From NCBI GenBank assembly GCA_964385045.1, contig CAYLNM010000027.1, forward strand, positions 1 through 35,376: a stretch of DNA of 35,376 nucleotides, read 5' to 3'. The position numbers were made by a program, and so were the translations under genes. Under the pieces are notes generated by a model, which was not told the DNA's origin, ran no database searches, and was given only the letters and a program-made list of their open reading frames with translations. Shown here one piece after another: positions 25,513-35,376 of the stretch (positions are counted from its first letter, which is position 1; each line of letters opens with the position of its first letter). The DNA is from CAYLNM01 sp964385045 (lineage in GTDB: Bacteria; Planctomycetota; Phycisphaerae; Phycisphaerales; SM1A02).

Positions 25513-26745
25513 TCAGGCGGCCCGGGCGGGCGAGACCTCGGCCGGCTCGGGCGCGTGGGCGGGCTTCGGCGCGGCGGCGGGCCCCGGCGCGGTGCCGGCC
25601 GCCGCATCCCGCTCGGCATCGCCGAACCGCTCCCGGATCGCACGCAGCCGCGGCCAGGCGCGGTCCAGGGCGTCGGCCACCACGGGGTCGAAGTGCGAGC
25701 CCCGCGCCTCGAGGATCACGCCGCGGACCTGCTCGAAGGGCATCGCGGGCTTGTAGACCCGGGCCGAGGCGAGTGCGTCGAGGACGTCGGCGGCGGCAGT
25801 GATGCGGGCCGCGAGCGGGATCGCCTCGCCCGCGAGACGGTCGGGATAGCCGGTCCCGTCCCAGCGCTCGTGATGGCTGCGGGCGATCTCGACCGCCATC
25901 GGCATGAAGCTCGCCTCGTCCGCGATCCCGCCGTCGCACTCGAGGCTGCGGATCGCCTCGAGGACGCGGGCCCCGGCCGCGGTGTGCGTCTGCATCACCG
26001 TGAATTCCTCCGCCGTCAGCCGGCCGGGCTTCAGGAGGATGGCGTCGGGAATCGCCACCTTGCCGATGTCGTGCAGCGGTGCCGCGTGGTGCAGCTGCTC
26101 GATGAACCGGCCGTCGATGGCGCCGGCGTACGGCCCCTCGCGGCGGAGCTCCTCGGCGAGGGCGACGGCGTAGTCCCGCATCCGGTCGAGGTGGTCGCCG
26201 GTGTCGGCGTCGCGATTCTCGGCGAGGGCGGCGAGGGCGCGGGCGGTCATGGTGCGGGCGACGATGATCCCGCGGGCCTGCTCCTCCACGATGCCGCTCA
26301 GGCGGCCCGCCGCGGACTCGGTGGCCGCCTGCATCCGCTGGAAGGCGGCCACCGCCTCGTGGTGCCGCAGGTGCACCGCCGCCTTCGCCGCGAGCTCGCG
26401 GCGGTCGAAGGGCTTGGCGAGGAAGTCGTCCGCCCCCGCGTCGTAGCCCGCGAGCCGCGTCTCGGCGTCGCCGGTGCCGCTGACGAGCATCACGTGCAGC
26501 GGCGGCTCGATCGGCAGGGCCTTGAGCGCGCGGCAGACCTCGAGGCCGGCCCGGTCGTCCCCCGCGGCCCCGAGGTCGAGGTCGAGCAGGACGAGGGCGG
26601 GGCGGAGCTCGTGGGCGAGGCGGCGGGCCTCGCTCCCGTCGGCGGCGTGCGCCACCTCGGCGAGGTCGGCGAGCATCGCCTCCATCACCCGCCGGCTTGC
26701 GGGGTCGTCGTCCACGAGCAGCACCAGTCGTCGGGTCGCGTCCAC
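25513..26745 (-). CDS. Response regulator with HD-GYP domain (probable c-di-GMP phosphodiesterase)
   Basis: Protein of 410 residues. The receiver domain (about 5-125) has the acidic pocket DDD (12-14), phosphoacceptor Asp55 in LVLLDLD and Lys111 in LAKPFD. The HD-GYP domain (about 165-370) has HDIGKVAIPDAILLKPG (225-241, with His225-Asp226), HTAAGARVL, HHERWDGTGYPDRL (291-304) and the ADVLDAL region (320-326). Such proteins hydrolyse cyclic di-GMP, or occasionally cGAMP, in response to phosphorylation by a sensor kinase; no histidine kinase is in this window. The C-terminal 30 residues are an Ala/Pro linker. The GTG at 26745 is inferred from a GAGG 8 bases upstream and the start of receiver similarity; no ATG is available nearby. 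Confidence 0.9.
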   Translation of the reverse strand: MDATRRLVLLVDDDPASRRVMEAMLADLAEVAHAADGSEARRLAHELRPALVLLDLDLGAAGDDRAGLEVCRALKALPIEPPLHVMLVSGTGDAETRLAGYDAGADDFLAKPFDRRELAAKAAVHLRHHEAVAAFQRMQAATESAAGRLSGIVEEQARGIIVARTMTARALAALAENRDADTGDHLDRMRDYAVALAEELRREGPYAGAIDGRFIEQLHHAAPLHDIGKVAIPDAILLKPGRLTAEEFTVMQTHTAAGARVLEAIRSLECDGGIADEASFMPMAVEIARSHHERWDGTGYPDRLAGEAIPLAARITAAADVLDALASARVYKPAMPFEQVRGVILEARGSHFDPVVADALDRAWPRLRAIRERFGDAERDAAAGTAPGPAAAPKPAHAPEPAEVSPARAA

Positions 26746-26910
26746 CGCCGGATCCTCGCTCGGGCCCCGGGGCCGAATGCCGCGCAACCCGTCCGGAGGT
26801 TCGCGCGGCCCGCCCCCGGGACCGGTCGGCCCGCGGGACGGCCGGCGTGAGCGCCCCGCCGGCGCCGTCCTTCGGCGGCCGTTCCCCCGGCCGCACAGCC
26901 GGGCCGCCGC

Positions 26911-26916
26911 TAGCAT
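26911..26916 (+). promoter_or_regulatory. Putative -10 element, leaderless start of aroC (TAGCAT)
   Basis: TAGCAT, then CGCCGC, then the ATG at 26923: a gap of 6 bases, no ribosome-binding sequence. Confidence 0.6.
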
Positions 26917-26922
26917 CGCCGC

Positions 26923-28146
26923 ATGACCCAGCTCACCTACCGGACCGCCGGCGAGTCGCACGGTCCGGCGCTCACCACGCTGATCGAGGGCGTGCCCGCA
27001 GGCCTCGAGCTCGACCTCGAGCTCATCGACGCCGAGCTCCGCCGGCGGCAGGGCGGCTACGGCCGCGGCGGCCGCCAGAAGATCGAGACCGACGCGGCGA
27101 CCTTCCTTGCCGGCGTGCGGCGGGGCCGCACCACGGGCGGTCCGATCATCATGCAGGTGGCCAACCGCGACAGCCGGCTCGACGACCTCGAGCGGACGCC
27201 CCCGGTCCATCGCCCCCGCCCCGGTCACGCGGACCTCGCGGGATCGGTCAAGTGGCTGACCACCGACTGCCGGGAGACCCTCGAGCGAGCCAGTGCGCGG
27301 GAGACCGCGGCCCGCGTCGCCGCCGGCGGCGTGGCCCGCTGCCTGCTGCGGGCGGTGGGCATCGAGCTCTTCGGATTCGTGCGGGGGATGCTCGACGTGC
27401 GGGCGGACGTGGCGGTGCCGGCCGACCCCGCGGCCCTGGGCCCGCTGCGGGCGGCCCGGGACGTGTCCGAGGTCGCGTGCCCGGACGAGGCGGCGGCCGC
27501 GGCGATGATCGAGCGGATCCGGCAGGCCAAGATCGACAAGGACACGGTGGGCGGCTTCGCCGAGGTGCACGTCCTCGGCTGCCCGATCGGCCTCGGCTCG
27601 TGCGTCCAGTGGGACGCGCGGCTCGACTCGCGGATCGCGGCCGCCGTGATGGGCATCCAGGCGTTCAAGGCGGTGGAGATCGGCCTCGGCCGGGCGTGCG
27701 GCGAGCGGCCGGGCTCGCGGGTGCACGACCCCATCGCCCACGACCCGGCGCGGGCGGGGGAGCCCCACCTCGGCTTCGTGCGCGAGACCAACAACGCCGG
27801 CGGCATCGAGGGTGGCATGACCAACGGCATGCCCATCGTCGTCACGGGCACCATGAAGCCGATCTCGACGCTGCTCCGCGGCCTGCCGAGCGTCAACCTC
27901 GAGACGAAGCGGTCCGAGCGGAGCGACTACGAGCGATCGGACGTCTGCGCCCTGCCGGCGGCGAGCGTGGTGATGGAGTCGATCGTCGGCTTCGAGGTCG
28001 CGCGGGCGTTCCTCGAGCGCTTCGGCGGCGACTCGATGCCGCAGGTCCTCGCCGCCTACGAGCGGACGATGGAGCTCGCCCACGCCCTGCCGCTGCCCGG
28101 CCGCGAGGTGCGGGAGGGGGCGGAGGAGGATGCGGCGGGCGACTGA
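26923..28146 (+). CDS. aroC: Chorismate synthase
   Basis: Protein of 407 residues. Signature GESHGPAL (10-17) carries the first catalytic His (His13). RPGHADLAG (99-107) carries the second, and RASARETAARVAAGGVA (122-138) is the central signature. NNAGGIEGGMTNG and ERSDVCALPAASVVME complete the FMN/EPSP site. The enzyme converts 5-enolpyruvylshikimate-3-phosphate to chorismate, needs reduced FMN and acts in the cytosol. It is slightly longer than the typical 360 residues; the extra length is mainly an Ala-rich, divergent region around 160-180 and the C-terminal tail. It is divergent from the HD-GYP gene and ends before a strong hairpin. With aroDE it provides three shikimate-pathway activities in this window. 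Confidence 0.96.
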   Translation: MTQLTYRTAGESHGPALTTLIEGVPAGLELDLELIDAELRRRQGGYGRGGRQKIETDAATFLAGVRRGRTTGGPIIMQVANRDSRLDDLERTPPVHRPRPGHADLAGSVKWLTTDCRETLERASARETAARVAAGGVARCLLRAVGIELFGFVRGMLDVRADVAVPADPAALGPLRAARDVSEVACPDEAAAAAMIERIRQAKIDKDTVGGFAEVHVLGCPIGLGSCVQWDARLDSRIAAAVMGIQAFKAVEIGLGRACGERPGSRVHDPIAHDPARAGEPHLGFVRETNNAGGIEGGMTNGMPIVVTGTMKPISTLLRGLPSVNLETKRSERSDYERSDVCALPAASVVMESIVGFEVARAFLERFGGDSMPQVLAAYERTMELAHALPLPGREVREGAEEDAAGD

Positions 28147-28226
28147 GCCGGGGGGCGCCCCGTGCGGCGTCGCCGGGCGACGAGATGCCCCCGCGACGCG
28201 GTCCGCGACCGGTCGCGCCTCCCCGG

Positions 28227-28258
28227 GGCGTCCCGGAGCCCGCAGGCCCCGGGACGCC
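28227..28258 (+). terminator. Strong hairpin downstream of aroC
   Basis: A perfect 10-bp stem (28227-28236 with 28249-28258) continues, after one mismatch, into a 3-bp stem with a CGCA loop. It starts 80 bases after the aroC stop. There is no U-run. A 14-base palindrome (28204-28217) lies just upstream. The rest of the 468-base gap 28147-28614 shows no gene I can support. Confidence 0.55.
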
Positions 28259-28614
28259 GGCGGCCGGCGCGAGGCAGGCGCGGCCGCGGTCCGGAAGCGG
28301 AGGGCGGCGGCCGGACCCCGGACCCGCTCCCCCGAAGGATGGAGCGGGCCCGTCCCGGAAGGGCACGGATCGGTCGCCGCCGCGTCGCGTGGTCGCCGCC
28401 GGCGGCGAGCCCCGGAACGCTCGCGGCCGGCGGGCGACGCCCGCGACGCACGGATCATGCGATGCGTCCCCGTCCGGCGCTCCGGCGCCGCTGACAGCGT
28501 GCTGACGGCGGCGGAGCGGGCGCGCTCGCTGCTCGGAGCGTGTCCGGGTTCGACCCCCGCGCGGTCCGGGCGATTGGTGGACGATTCGTGGATGAAGCGG
28601 GCCCGCGGCGTCCC

Positions 28615-28620
28615 TACGAT
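28615..28620 (+). promoter_or_regulatory. Putative -10 element, leaderless start of sufS (TACGAT)
   Basis: TACGAT, then TCCGCA, then the ATG at 28627: a gap of 6 bases, no ribosome-binding sequence. Confidence 0.6.
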
Positions 28621-28626
28621 TCCGCA

Positions 28627-29895
28627 ATGAGCACCGTCGAGACCACCGTGCAGACCGGCGCGACCGGGGCCCCGCGGCCCTTCGACGTCGACGCCATCCG
28701 CCGCGAGTTCCCGATCCTCGCCCGCGAGGTGCACGGCACGCCGCTGGTGTACCTCGACAACGCGGCCACCAAGCAGAAGCCCGAGGCCGTGATCCGGGCG
28801 ATCGACGAGCACTACCGCCTCCACAACGCCAACGTGCACCGCGGCCTCCACCGACTGAGCGAGGAGTCGACCGCGGCCTTCGAGCAGGCCCGGAAGACGG
28901 TCGCGCGGTTCGTCAACGCGCCGAGCGAGCGGGGGGTGGTGTTCACCAGCGGGGTGACCGACTCGCTCAACCTCGTCGCCCGTGCGTGGGCCGAGAGCAC
29001 CCTGAAGCCCGGCGACCGCATCGTGCTCACCCACATGGAGCACCACTCGAACATCGTCCCGTGGCAGCTCGCGGCCGAGCGGACGGGGGCCGAGATCGTG
29101 GTCGCCCCGGTGCTCGACGACGGCTCGCTCGACATGGAGGCCTACGCCGGACTGCTCGACGAGCGGGTGAAGCTCGTCTCGATCGTCGCGATTAGCAACG
29201 CCCTCGGCACCGTGAACCCGATCGAGCGGGCGGTGGCGCTGGCGAAGGAGGTCGGGGCGGTCACCGTCGTGGACGCGGCTCAGGCCGCCAGCTCGATGGT
29301 GCTGGACGTCCAGCGGATCGGCTGCGACTTCCTCGGCTTCACCGGCCACAAGGTCTACGGCCCGACCGGCATCGGCGTCCTGATCGCCGATCCCGACCGG
29401 CTCGACGCGATGCCGCCCTACCGCGGCGGCGGCGAGATGATCGACTCGGTGTCGTTCGACGGCACGACGTTCGCGAAGGCACCCGCCCGCTTCGAGGCGG
29501 GCACGCCCAACATCACCGGGGCGATCGGCCTCGGGGCGGCCCTCGAGTGGCTGATGGCCCAGGACCGGGCCGGCATCCACGCCCACGAGCAGGACCTCGC
29601 CGCCCACGGGCAGGCCCGGCTCGCGGAGGTGGAGGGCCTGCGGGCGATTGGCACCGCCCCGGGCAAGCTCCCGGTGTTCTCGTTCGTGCTCGAGTGGGGC
29701 CACGCCTACGACGTCGGGATGCTGCTCGACCGACGGGGCGTGGCGGTCCGGACCGGGCACCACTGCACCGAGCCGCTGATGAAGCGGTTCGGGGTCGCGG
29801 CGACCACGCGGGCGTCGTGCGGTCTCTACACCACCCGCGAGGAGCTCGACGTCCTGGTCGAGGCCCTCGAGCACGCACGAGGAATGCTGGCGTGA
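28627..29895 (+). CDS. sufS: Cysteine desulfurase SufS
   Basis: Protein of 422 residues in the class V aminotransferase fold, group II (SufS/CsdA). Visible motifs are YLDNAATKQKP (42-52), NVHRGLHRLS (69-78), the cofactor-stacking histidine region THMEHHSNIVPW (135-146), Asp216 in VVDAAQA, PLP-binding Lys242 in TGHKVYGP, RFEAGTPN (288-295) and the catalytic Cys398 in RASCGLY. It removes sulfur from cysteine as a persulfide and passes it to SufE for Fe-S cluster assembly in the cytosol. The partner sufE follows directly with a GTGA overlap, supporting SufS rather than IscS. sufB, sufC and sufD are not in this window. The N-terminal 18 residues are a Thr/Gly-rich extension. Confidence 0.95.
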   Translation: MSTVETTVQTGATGAPRPFDVDAIRREFPILAREVHGTPLVYLDNAATKQKPEAVIRAIDEHYRLHNANVHRGLHRLSEESTAAFEQARKTVARFVNAPSERGVVFTSGVTDSLNLVARAWAESTLKPGDRIVLTHMEHHSNIVPWQLAAERTGAEIVVAPVLDDGSLDMEAYAGLLDERVKLVSIVAISNALGTVNPIERAVALAKEVGAVTVVDAAQAASSMVLDVQRIGCDFLGFTGHKVYGPTGIGVLIADPDRLDAMPPYRGGGEMIDSVSFDGTTFAKAPARFEAGTPNITGAIGLGAALEWLMAQDRAGIHAHEQDLAAHGQARLAEVEGLRAIGTAPGKLPVFSFVLEWGHAYDVGMLLDRRGVAVRTGHHCTEPLMKRFGVAATTRASCGLYTTREELDVLVEALEHARGMLA

Positions 29896-30332
29896 GCGGA
29901 ACGGCCACCGGCGGACTGCCGACGATCGACGAGATCGAGGACGCCTTCGGGCTCCTCGAGGAGTGGGACGAGCGGTTCGCGTACCTGCTCGACCTCGCGA
30001 AGCGTCGCCCCGCGTTCCCCGAGGACGCGAAGATCGACCCCAACCGCGTGCACGGCTGCCAGAGCACCGTGCACCTGCTCGTCGACGTGGAGCCCGACGC
30101 GTCCGGCACCCCGCGGCTGAGCGTGCGGGCCGAGAGCGACGCGGCGATGGTCAACGGCCTGATCGCGGTGATGATCGCCCTCTTCGACGGCCTGACGCCG
30201 GAGGAGGCCCGGGCGATCGACGCCCGCGACGTGGTGGCCCGGCTCGGGCTCGACGAGCACCTCAGCCCGACGCGGAAGAACGGGCTGCACGCCCTGATCG
30301 AGAAGATCGAGACGCTGACCGCGCACGCGTGA
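29892..30332 (+). CDS. sufE: Sulfur acceptor protein SufE
   Basis: Protein of 146 residues, normal for SufE. It contains RFAYLLDLAKRRPAFPE (28-44), and the acceptor Cys56 lies in VHGCQSTVHL (53-62). The C-terminal helix ends NGLHALIEKIETL. It accepts persulfide sulfur from SufS, stimulates the desulfurase and relays sulfur to the SufBCD scaffold. The GTG start overlaps the sufS stop by four bases (GTGA), so the two enzymes are made together in a fixed ratio. No own promoter is seen. Confidence 0.94.
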   Translation: MSGTATGGLPTIDEIEDAFGLLEEWDERFAYLLDLAKRRPAFPEDAKIDPNRVHGCQSTVHLLVDVEPDASGTPRLSVRAESDAAMVNGLIAVMIALFDGLTPEEARAIDARDVVARLGLDEHLSPTRKNGLHALIEKIETLTAHA

Positions 30333-30714
30333 CGGGCCGGCCATGGTCCCGCCGTCCGGTCCCGTGACCAATGCCCGGCCTCCGCCGCGCGGCGGCCGCG
30401 GCGACGACTGACGGGGCCCGGTTCGCGATCCGCCGTGGCCGGACGCCTGCGAACTCGGAGATCGGTGCGGCGACGACCTGCTCGGGGGGGCGGGCAGACC
30501 GGCGTCGCCGCGCGCGCCGGCCGGGTGCGGCGGGAGAACGTGCGGCGACGATCGCGCTGGCCGTGGCGGCCTGGCTCGCAGCGATGGTCGTGGGGCCGGG
30601 ATCGCCGGCAGATCGTCGGGGCGGGCCCGTGGCTCCCGGCCTTCGGTCGGTCTCTGTTTGGAACAGGGGCGGCTGTTGGGCCGCGGGATCGGTTCCACGG
30701 TCAGTAGTGTTCGA
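30333..30714. other. 382-base gap between sufE and the nucleotidyltransferase pair
   Basis: No supported gene. One plus-strand frame (30371-30754) stays open with a hydrophobic stretch (TIALAVAAWLAAMVVG), but third-position bias fades in its second half and it runs over the start of the next gene. Small inverted repeats AACAG/CTGTT (30662-30666, 30673-30677) and GGAAC/GTTCC lie just upstream of the putative -10 of the following operon and could be an operator. Confidence 0.35.
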
Positions 30715-30720
30715 TATGAT
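30715..30720 (+). promoter_or_regulatory. Putative -10 element of the nucleotidyltransferase/wHTH operon (TATGAT)
   Basis: TATGAT lies 18 bases before the ATG at 30739, with a G-rich ribosome site (GGGGGA) between. The area is clearly more AT-rich than its surroundings. No convincing -35 box. Confidence 0.5.
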
Positions 30721-30738
30721 CGTACACCGGGGGATGTC

Positions 30739-31293
30739 ATGGGCACGCGGATGAGCACGTCGACGGTCGAACGAGCCCTTCACCGAGTCGGCGAACGGCT
30801 GGAGTTCCACGCGGACGTCGAGATCCTGCTCGTCGGAGGAGCCGCGGGGATGGTCACGGGCGTCCTTCGACGCGATCGGACCACCAGCGACTGCCACGTG
30901 ATGGTGGCCGTCCCGGAAGACGCGCTGGTCGCCGTCGAGGCGGCGGCCGCCGCGGTGGCGGACGAGATGGACCTGCCGCCGCGCTGGCTGAACAGCGACG
31001 TGCGCATCCGCATCGATGCGCTCCCGCGCGGCTGGGAACAGCGGAAGGTTCCGGTCTGCTCGTCGGGTCGACTCCGCGTCTTCGCGGCGAGTCGGCCCGA
31101 TCTCCTCGCGATGAAGGTGCTCGCGGGACGTGATCAGGACGTCGAGGACCTCGCGGCGATGCGGGTGCGCGAGGACGACGTGGCGTTCGTGACCGACTAT
31201 CTCGACGAGCTCGCCGCCGGCGGCACGCCCGCGAGGCAGGTCGAGCGGGCCCGCTCGTTGCTCGACGCGTTGGAGGTCCACGACCATGAGTGA
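30739..31293 (+). CDS. Nucleotidyltransferase-fold protein (DUF6036-like), altered active site
   Basis: Protein of 184 residues. VEILLVGGAAGMVTGVLRR (27-45) followed by TTSDCHVMV resembles the GG...R.T.DxD core of DUF6036/AbiEii-like nucleotidyltransferases. The late RPDLLAMKVLAGRDQDVEDL segment (119-138) matches their la..K..A.R..D..DL helix. In active enzymes the core has two acidic metal ligands (DxD); here it reads Asp51-Cys52-His53, so the second acid appears lost. Activity is therefore doubtful, or the metal site is unusual. The ATG at 30739 follows a GGGGGA site; another in-frame ATG at 30751 is possible. It overlaps the next gene by 8 bases. A toxin-antitoxin-like or regulatory role is inferred from fold and pairing only. 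Confidence 0.65.
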   Translation: MGTRMSTSTVERALHRVGERLEFHADVEILLVGGAAGMVTGVLRRDRTTSDCHVMVAVPEDALVAVEAAAAAVADEMDLPPRWLNSDVRIRIDALPRGWEQRKVPVCSSGRLRVFAASRPDLLAMKVLAGRDQDVEDLAAMRVREDDVAFVTDYLDELAAGGTPARQVERARSLLDALEVHDHE

Positions 31294-32008
31294 CCGGATG
31301 GCGCGCGTGCTCGGGACGTGGTCGAGCCTCGGGGCGGGATTCGACGTGGAGCCGACGGCACCGGCCGACGTCGATCTCGAGCGGCTGCTCCTCGACACCG
31401 CACGGGAGGCCCCGGCGATGGCGAGGCTGTTCGTGGTGGCCGCGACGTGGCTGCACCAGCTCCACGACACGGTCGCGCGGCACCGGCTGACGCGGCTGGT
31501 CGCCGACGAGCTCGAAGTGGAGCATCGGCCCGTGCTCGGGCTTCTGCTCGACGTCGCGCAGCAGGGCACCCACCCGCGGGCCTTCACCTCCGTCGTCGCC
31601 CGGCTTCCCGCGGCCTCGCCTCCGCGTCCGCTCTTCGAGGCCTTCCGCCGCAGCGAGGGCATGACGGAGATCGCCCGGAGTCGGACCGCCGACCTCTCAC
31701 GTGCGTGGGGTCTGTGGGCGCAGCCGATCGAGCTGAAGTCGGACGTGATTCGCCCGGCCGCCTGGATCATGGCCCGCCACCCGCCGCTCCGCACGCGGGC
31801 CGACTTCCGTGGCGACCTTCGAGCGTCGATCATGGCGGCCCTGCGTCACGATGCCGGCGCCGGCGCGAGCGAGGTGCGACTCGCCGAGCTCGCCGGCGGC
31901 TCCCGCTCGCAGGTGCGAAACGCCCTCGCCAACCTGCAGCTGACCGGCCGCGTCGCGATCCGGCGGGCGCAGCGGGCCAATCGACGGGAGATCGCCATCG
32001 CCGCCTGA
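31286..32008 (+). CDS. Winged-helix protein, partner of the nucleotidyltransferase-fold gene
   Basis: Protein of 240 residues. The first 170 residues are a helical domain I cannot assign, with RLTRLVADELEVEHRPVLG and RSEGMTEIARSRTADL. The C-terminal 60 residues (about 176-235: ELAGGSRSQVRNALANLQLTG followed by a basic wing) form a probable winged helix-turn-helix. The last residues are strongly basic (RRAQRANRRE). The ATG at 31286 overlaps the previous stop by 8 bases and is served by GGAGG (31272-31276), so the pair is co-expressed. Likely a DNA-binding regulator of its own operon or an antitoxin-like partner. A convergent terminator hairpin separates it from clpB. Confidence 0.68.
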   Translation: MSDRMARVLGTWSSLGAGFDVEPTAPADVDLERLLLDTAREAPAMARLFVVAATWLHQLHDTVARHRLTRLVADELEVEHRPVLGLLLDVAQQGTHPRAFTSVVARLPAASPPRPLFEAFRRSEGMTEIARSRTADLSRAWGLWAQPIELKSDVIRPAAWIMARHPPLRTRADFRGDLRASIMAALRHDAGAGASEVRLAELAGGSRSQVRNALANLQLTGRVAIRRAQRANRREIAIAA

Positions 32009-32058
32009 GTCCCGACGGCCCGCGGTCCGTGGCTCGCCGGTCCACTCCGCGCAGACCC

Positions 32059-32089
32059 GGGGCCCGGCCGCCTGCGCGAACCGGGCCCC
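32059..32089. terminator. Hairpin between convergent winged-helix gene and clpB
   Basis: Perfect 9-bp arms GGGGCCCGG / CCGGGCCCC (32059-32067, 32081-32089) enclose a 13-base loop, between the stops at 32008 and 32133. It is well placed to end both transcripts. There is no U-run. Confidence 0.6.
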
Positions 32090-32132
32090 AGGTGAGGAGG
32101 AGGCTGATGTCGTTGGCGGGATGCGGACCCCG

Positions 32133-34805
<2,673 letters not shown>

Positions 34806-35283
34806 GACGGCCTCCCGTCGGCTCGGTCGATTCCCGTCCCGGGGCGTCGGTGCCCCGGGTGCGGCGGTGACGGGACCGGACGTCGGACCCGCGACCAGGG
34901 CGATGCGGGGATCCGGCGGGCCGAGCCGTCGGCCGCCGGGCGTGCCCCCACGCCGCGGGACAGTCTCGCAACGACCGTGCCACCGGGGGCAGGGGACCGA
35001 ATGCCCGTTCGGGGGCCGGTGAAGGCACCAGCGGGCGGGCGTGCCGAGGCCGGCGGCGGGCGGGCGGGGGAGGGGATGCCACGGTGGCAGGCGATCCGCG
35101 TGCGCGAAGCCTCCGTACGATCGCGGTCCCCGCCCGCGGATCGGGCCGTCCACCCCGCCGTCGGCCGCCTACGGCCCAGGGCCTGTGGGCCGCGGCCCGC
35201 GGCCCGTGGCGCGCGGCCCGCGGCCCGCGACCCGTGGCGCGCGGCCCGCGGCCCGCGGCCCCGGAGCCCGAGGAGTGCCTCCC
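34806..35283. other. 478-base divergent intergenic region upstream of clpB
   Basis: Very GC-rich, with no gene I can support. It contains a TACGAT hexamer on the plus strand (35116-35121), a possible -10 toward the gene at the right edge, and a heptanucleotide tandem repeat at 35192-35261. The clpB promoter was not identified. Confidence 0.5.
35192..35261. repeat. Heptanucleotide tandem repeat, 10 units of GCGGCCC
   Basis: Ten 7-base units in perfect register. Seven are GCGGCCC, two are GTGGCGC (units 3 and 7) and one is GCGACCC (unit 6). Three more degenerate units (ACGGCCC, AGGGCCT, GTGGGCC) extend it left to 35171. It lies just before the ribosome site of the gene at 35284. Such heptamers resemble the short tandem repeat class known from cyanobacterial intergenic regions and may vary in copy number. 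Confidence 0.85.
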
Positions 35284-35376
35284 ATGCGTCGACCGTTCGC
35301 CCCCCGCTTCGATCACGCCGAGGTCCGCCGCGCAACTGCGCCGCGGGTGGACGCGACGGCCGCCGCCGCCGCCGCC
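35284..35376 (+). CDS. Start of an unknown gene (runs off the window)
   Basis: An ATG at 35284 opens a frame that stays open for 31 codons to the window edge (MRRPFAPRFDHAEVRR, then an Ala-rich run). GAGGAG lies 8 bases upstream, in the classic Shine-Dalgarno position. The product cannot be recognised from this fragment. The Ala run at the edge may be the start of a low-complexity segment. Confidence 0.45.
   Translation, partial: MRRPFAPRFDHAEVRRATAPRVDATAAAAAA

Noticed and set aside
28543..28560. GGGTTCGACCCC resembling a tRNA T-arm upstream of sufS
   Set aside because: No matching acceptor, D-arm or anticodon arm can be built from the surrounding sequence.
26746..29874. Upstream extension of the HD-GYP frame across aroC and sufS on the minus strand
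   Set aside because: Receiver-domain similarity begins at the GTG at 26745. The extension is antisense to aroC and sufS.
30371..30754. Possible small membrane protein between sufE and the nucleotidyltransferase gene
   Set aside because: Codon bias fades in the second half, the frame overlaps the next gene's promoter and start, and no ribosome site is visible.

Overview
The window is very GC-rich, gene-dense bacterial chromosome with strong G/C preference at third codon positions. Several gene products point to a planctomycete, most likely class Phycisphaerae: two large prepilin-like proteins, a secreted repeat protein ending in two calcium-loop repeats of the GDLDGDG...DL..LLSAWG type, a kinase with secretion-ATPase-like N-terminal repeats, and lipid A/heptose genes. 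This assignment is inferred from protein families, not from a marker gene. I recognise no rRNA, tRNA, CRISPR array, insertion sequence or phage gene.

Layout. Bases 1-3256 (minus strand) hold a membrane-microdomain cluster: a large NfeD-type membrane protease, a short NfeD protein and the start of floA. A fluoride channel gene (crcB) follows on the plus strand. Bases 4000-5997 carry two tandem paralogous prepilin-like genes. After an 885-base gap come ridA, a transaldolase and a membrane-anchored Ser/Thr kinase. Bases 10182-15342 form an envelope block: a GT9 glycosyltransferase, maf, an unknown membrane protein and lpxK, all joined by 4-base GTGA overlaps, then hldE with its own promoter. Bases 15343-17720 are accessory-looking: a gap with a G9 run, a frameshifted lipoprotein gene and an unrecognised 511-residue secreted protein. 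An Xaa-Pro aminopeptidase, a 71-residue small gene, a DUF2470-like protein coupled to a fused aroDE, and a secreted repeat protein follow. Bases 24009-26745 (minus strand) encode HslU, without an adjacent hslV, and a receiver/HD-GYP protein. Then come aroC, sufS-sufE, a nucleotidyltransferase-fold/winged-helix pair (30739-32008) and clpB. The right edge has a heptanucleotide tandem repeat and the start of another gene.

How they work together. aroDE and aroC cover three steps of the shikimate pathway. The GT9 enzyme, LpxK and HldE belong to lipid A/LPS inner-core synthesis. SufS and SufE supply sulfur for Fe-S clusters. ClpB and HslU are protein quality-control ATPases. HD-GYP and the kinase are signalling proteins.

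The most striking non-coding signal is a TANNNT hexamer exactly 6 or 7 bases before the start codon of eight separate genes (nfeD, tal, GT9, hldE, the DUF2470 gene, hslU, aroC, sufS), none of which has a Shine-Dalgarno sequence. This predicts widespread leaderless transcription. The best candidate for an undescribed system is the nucleotidyltransferase/winged-helix pair at 30739-32008.
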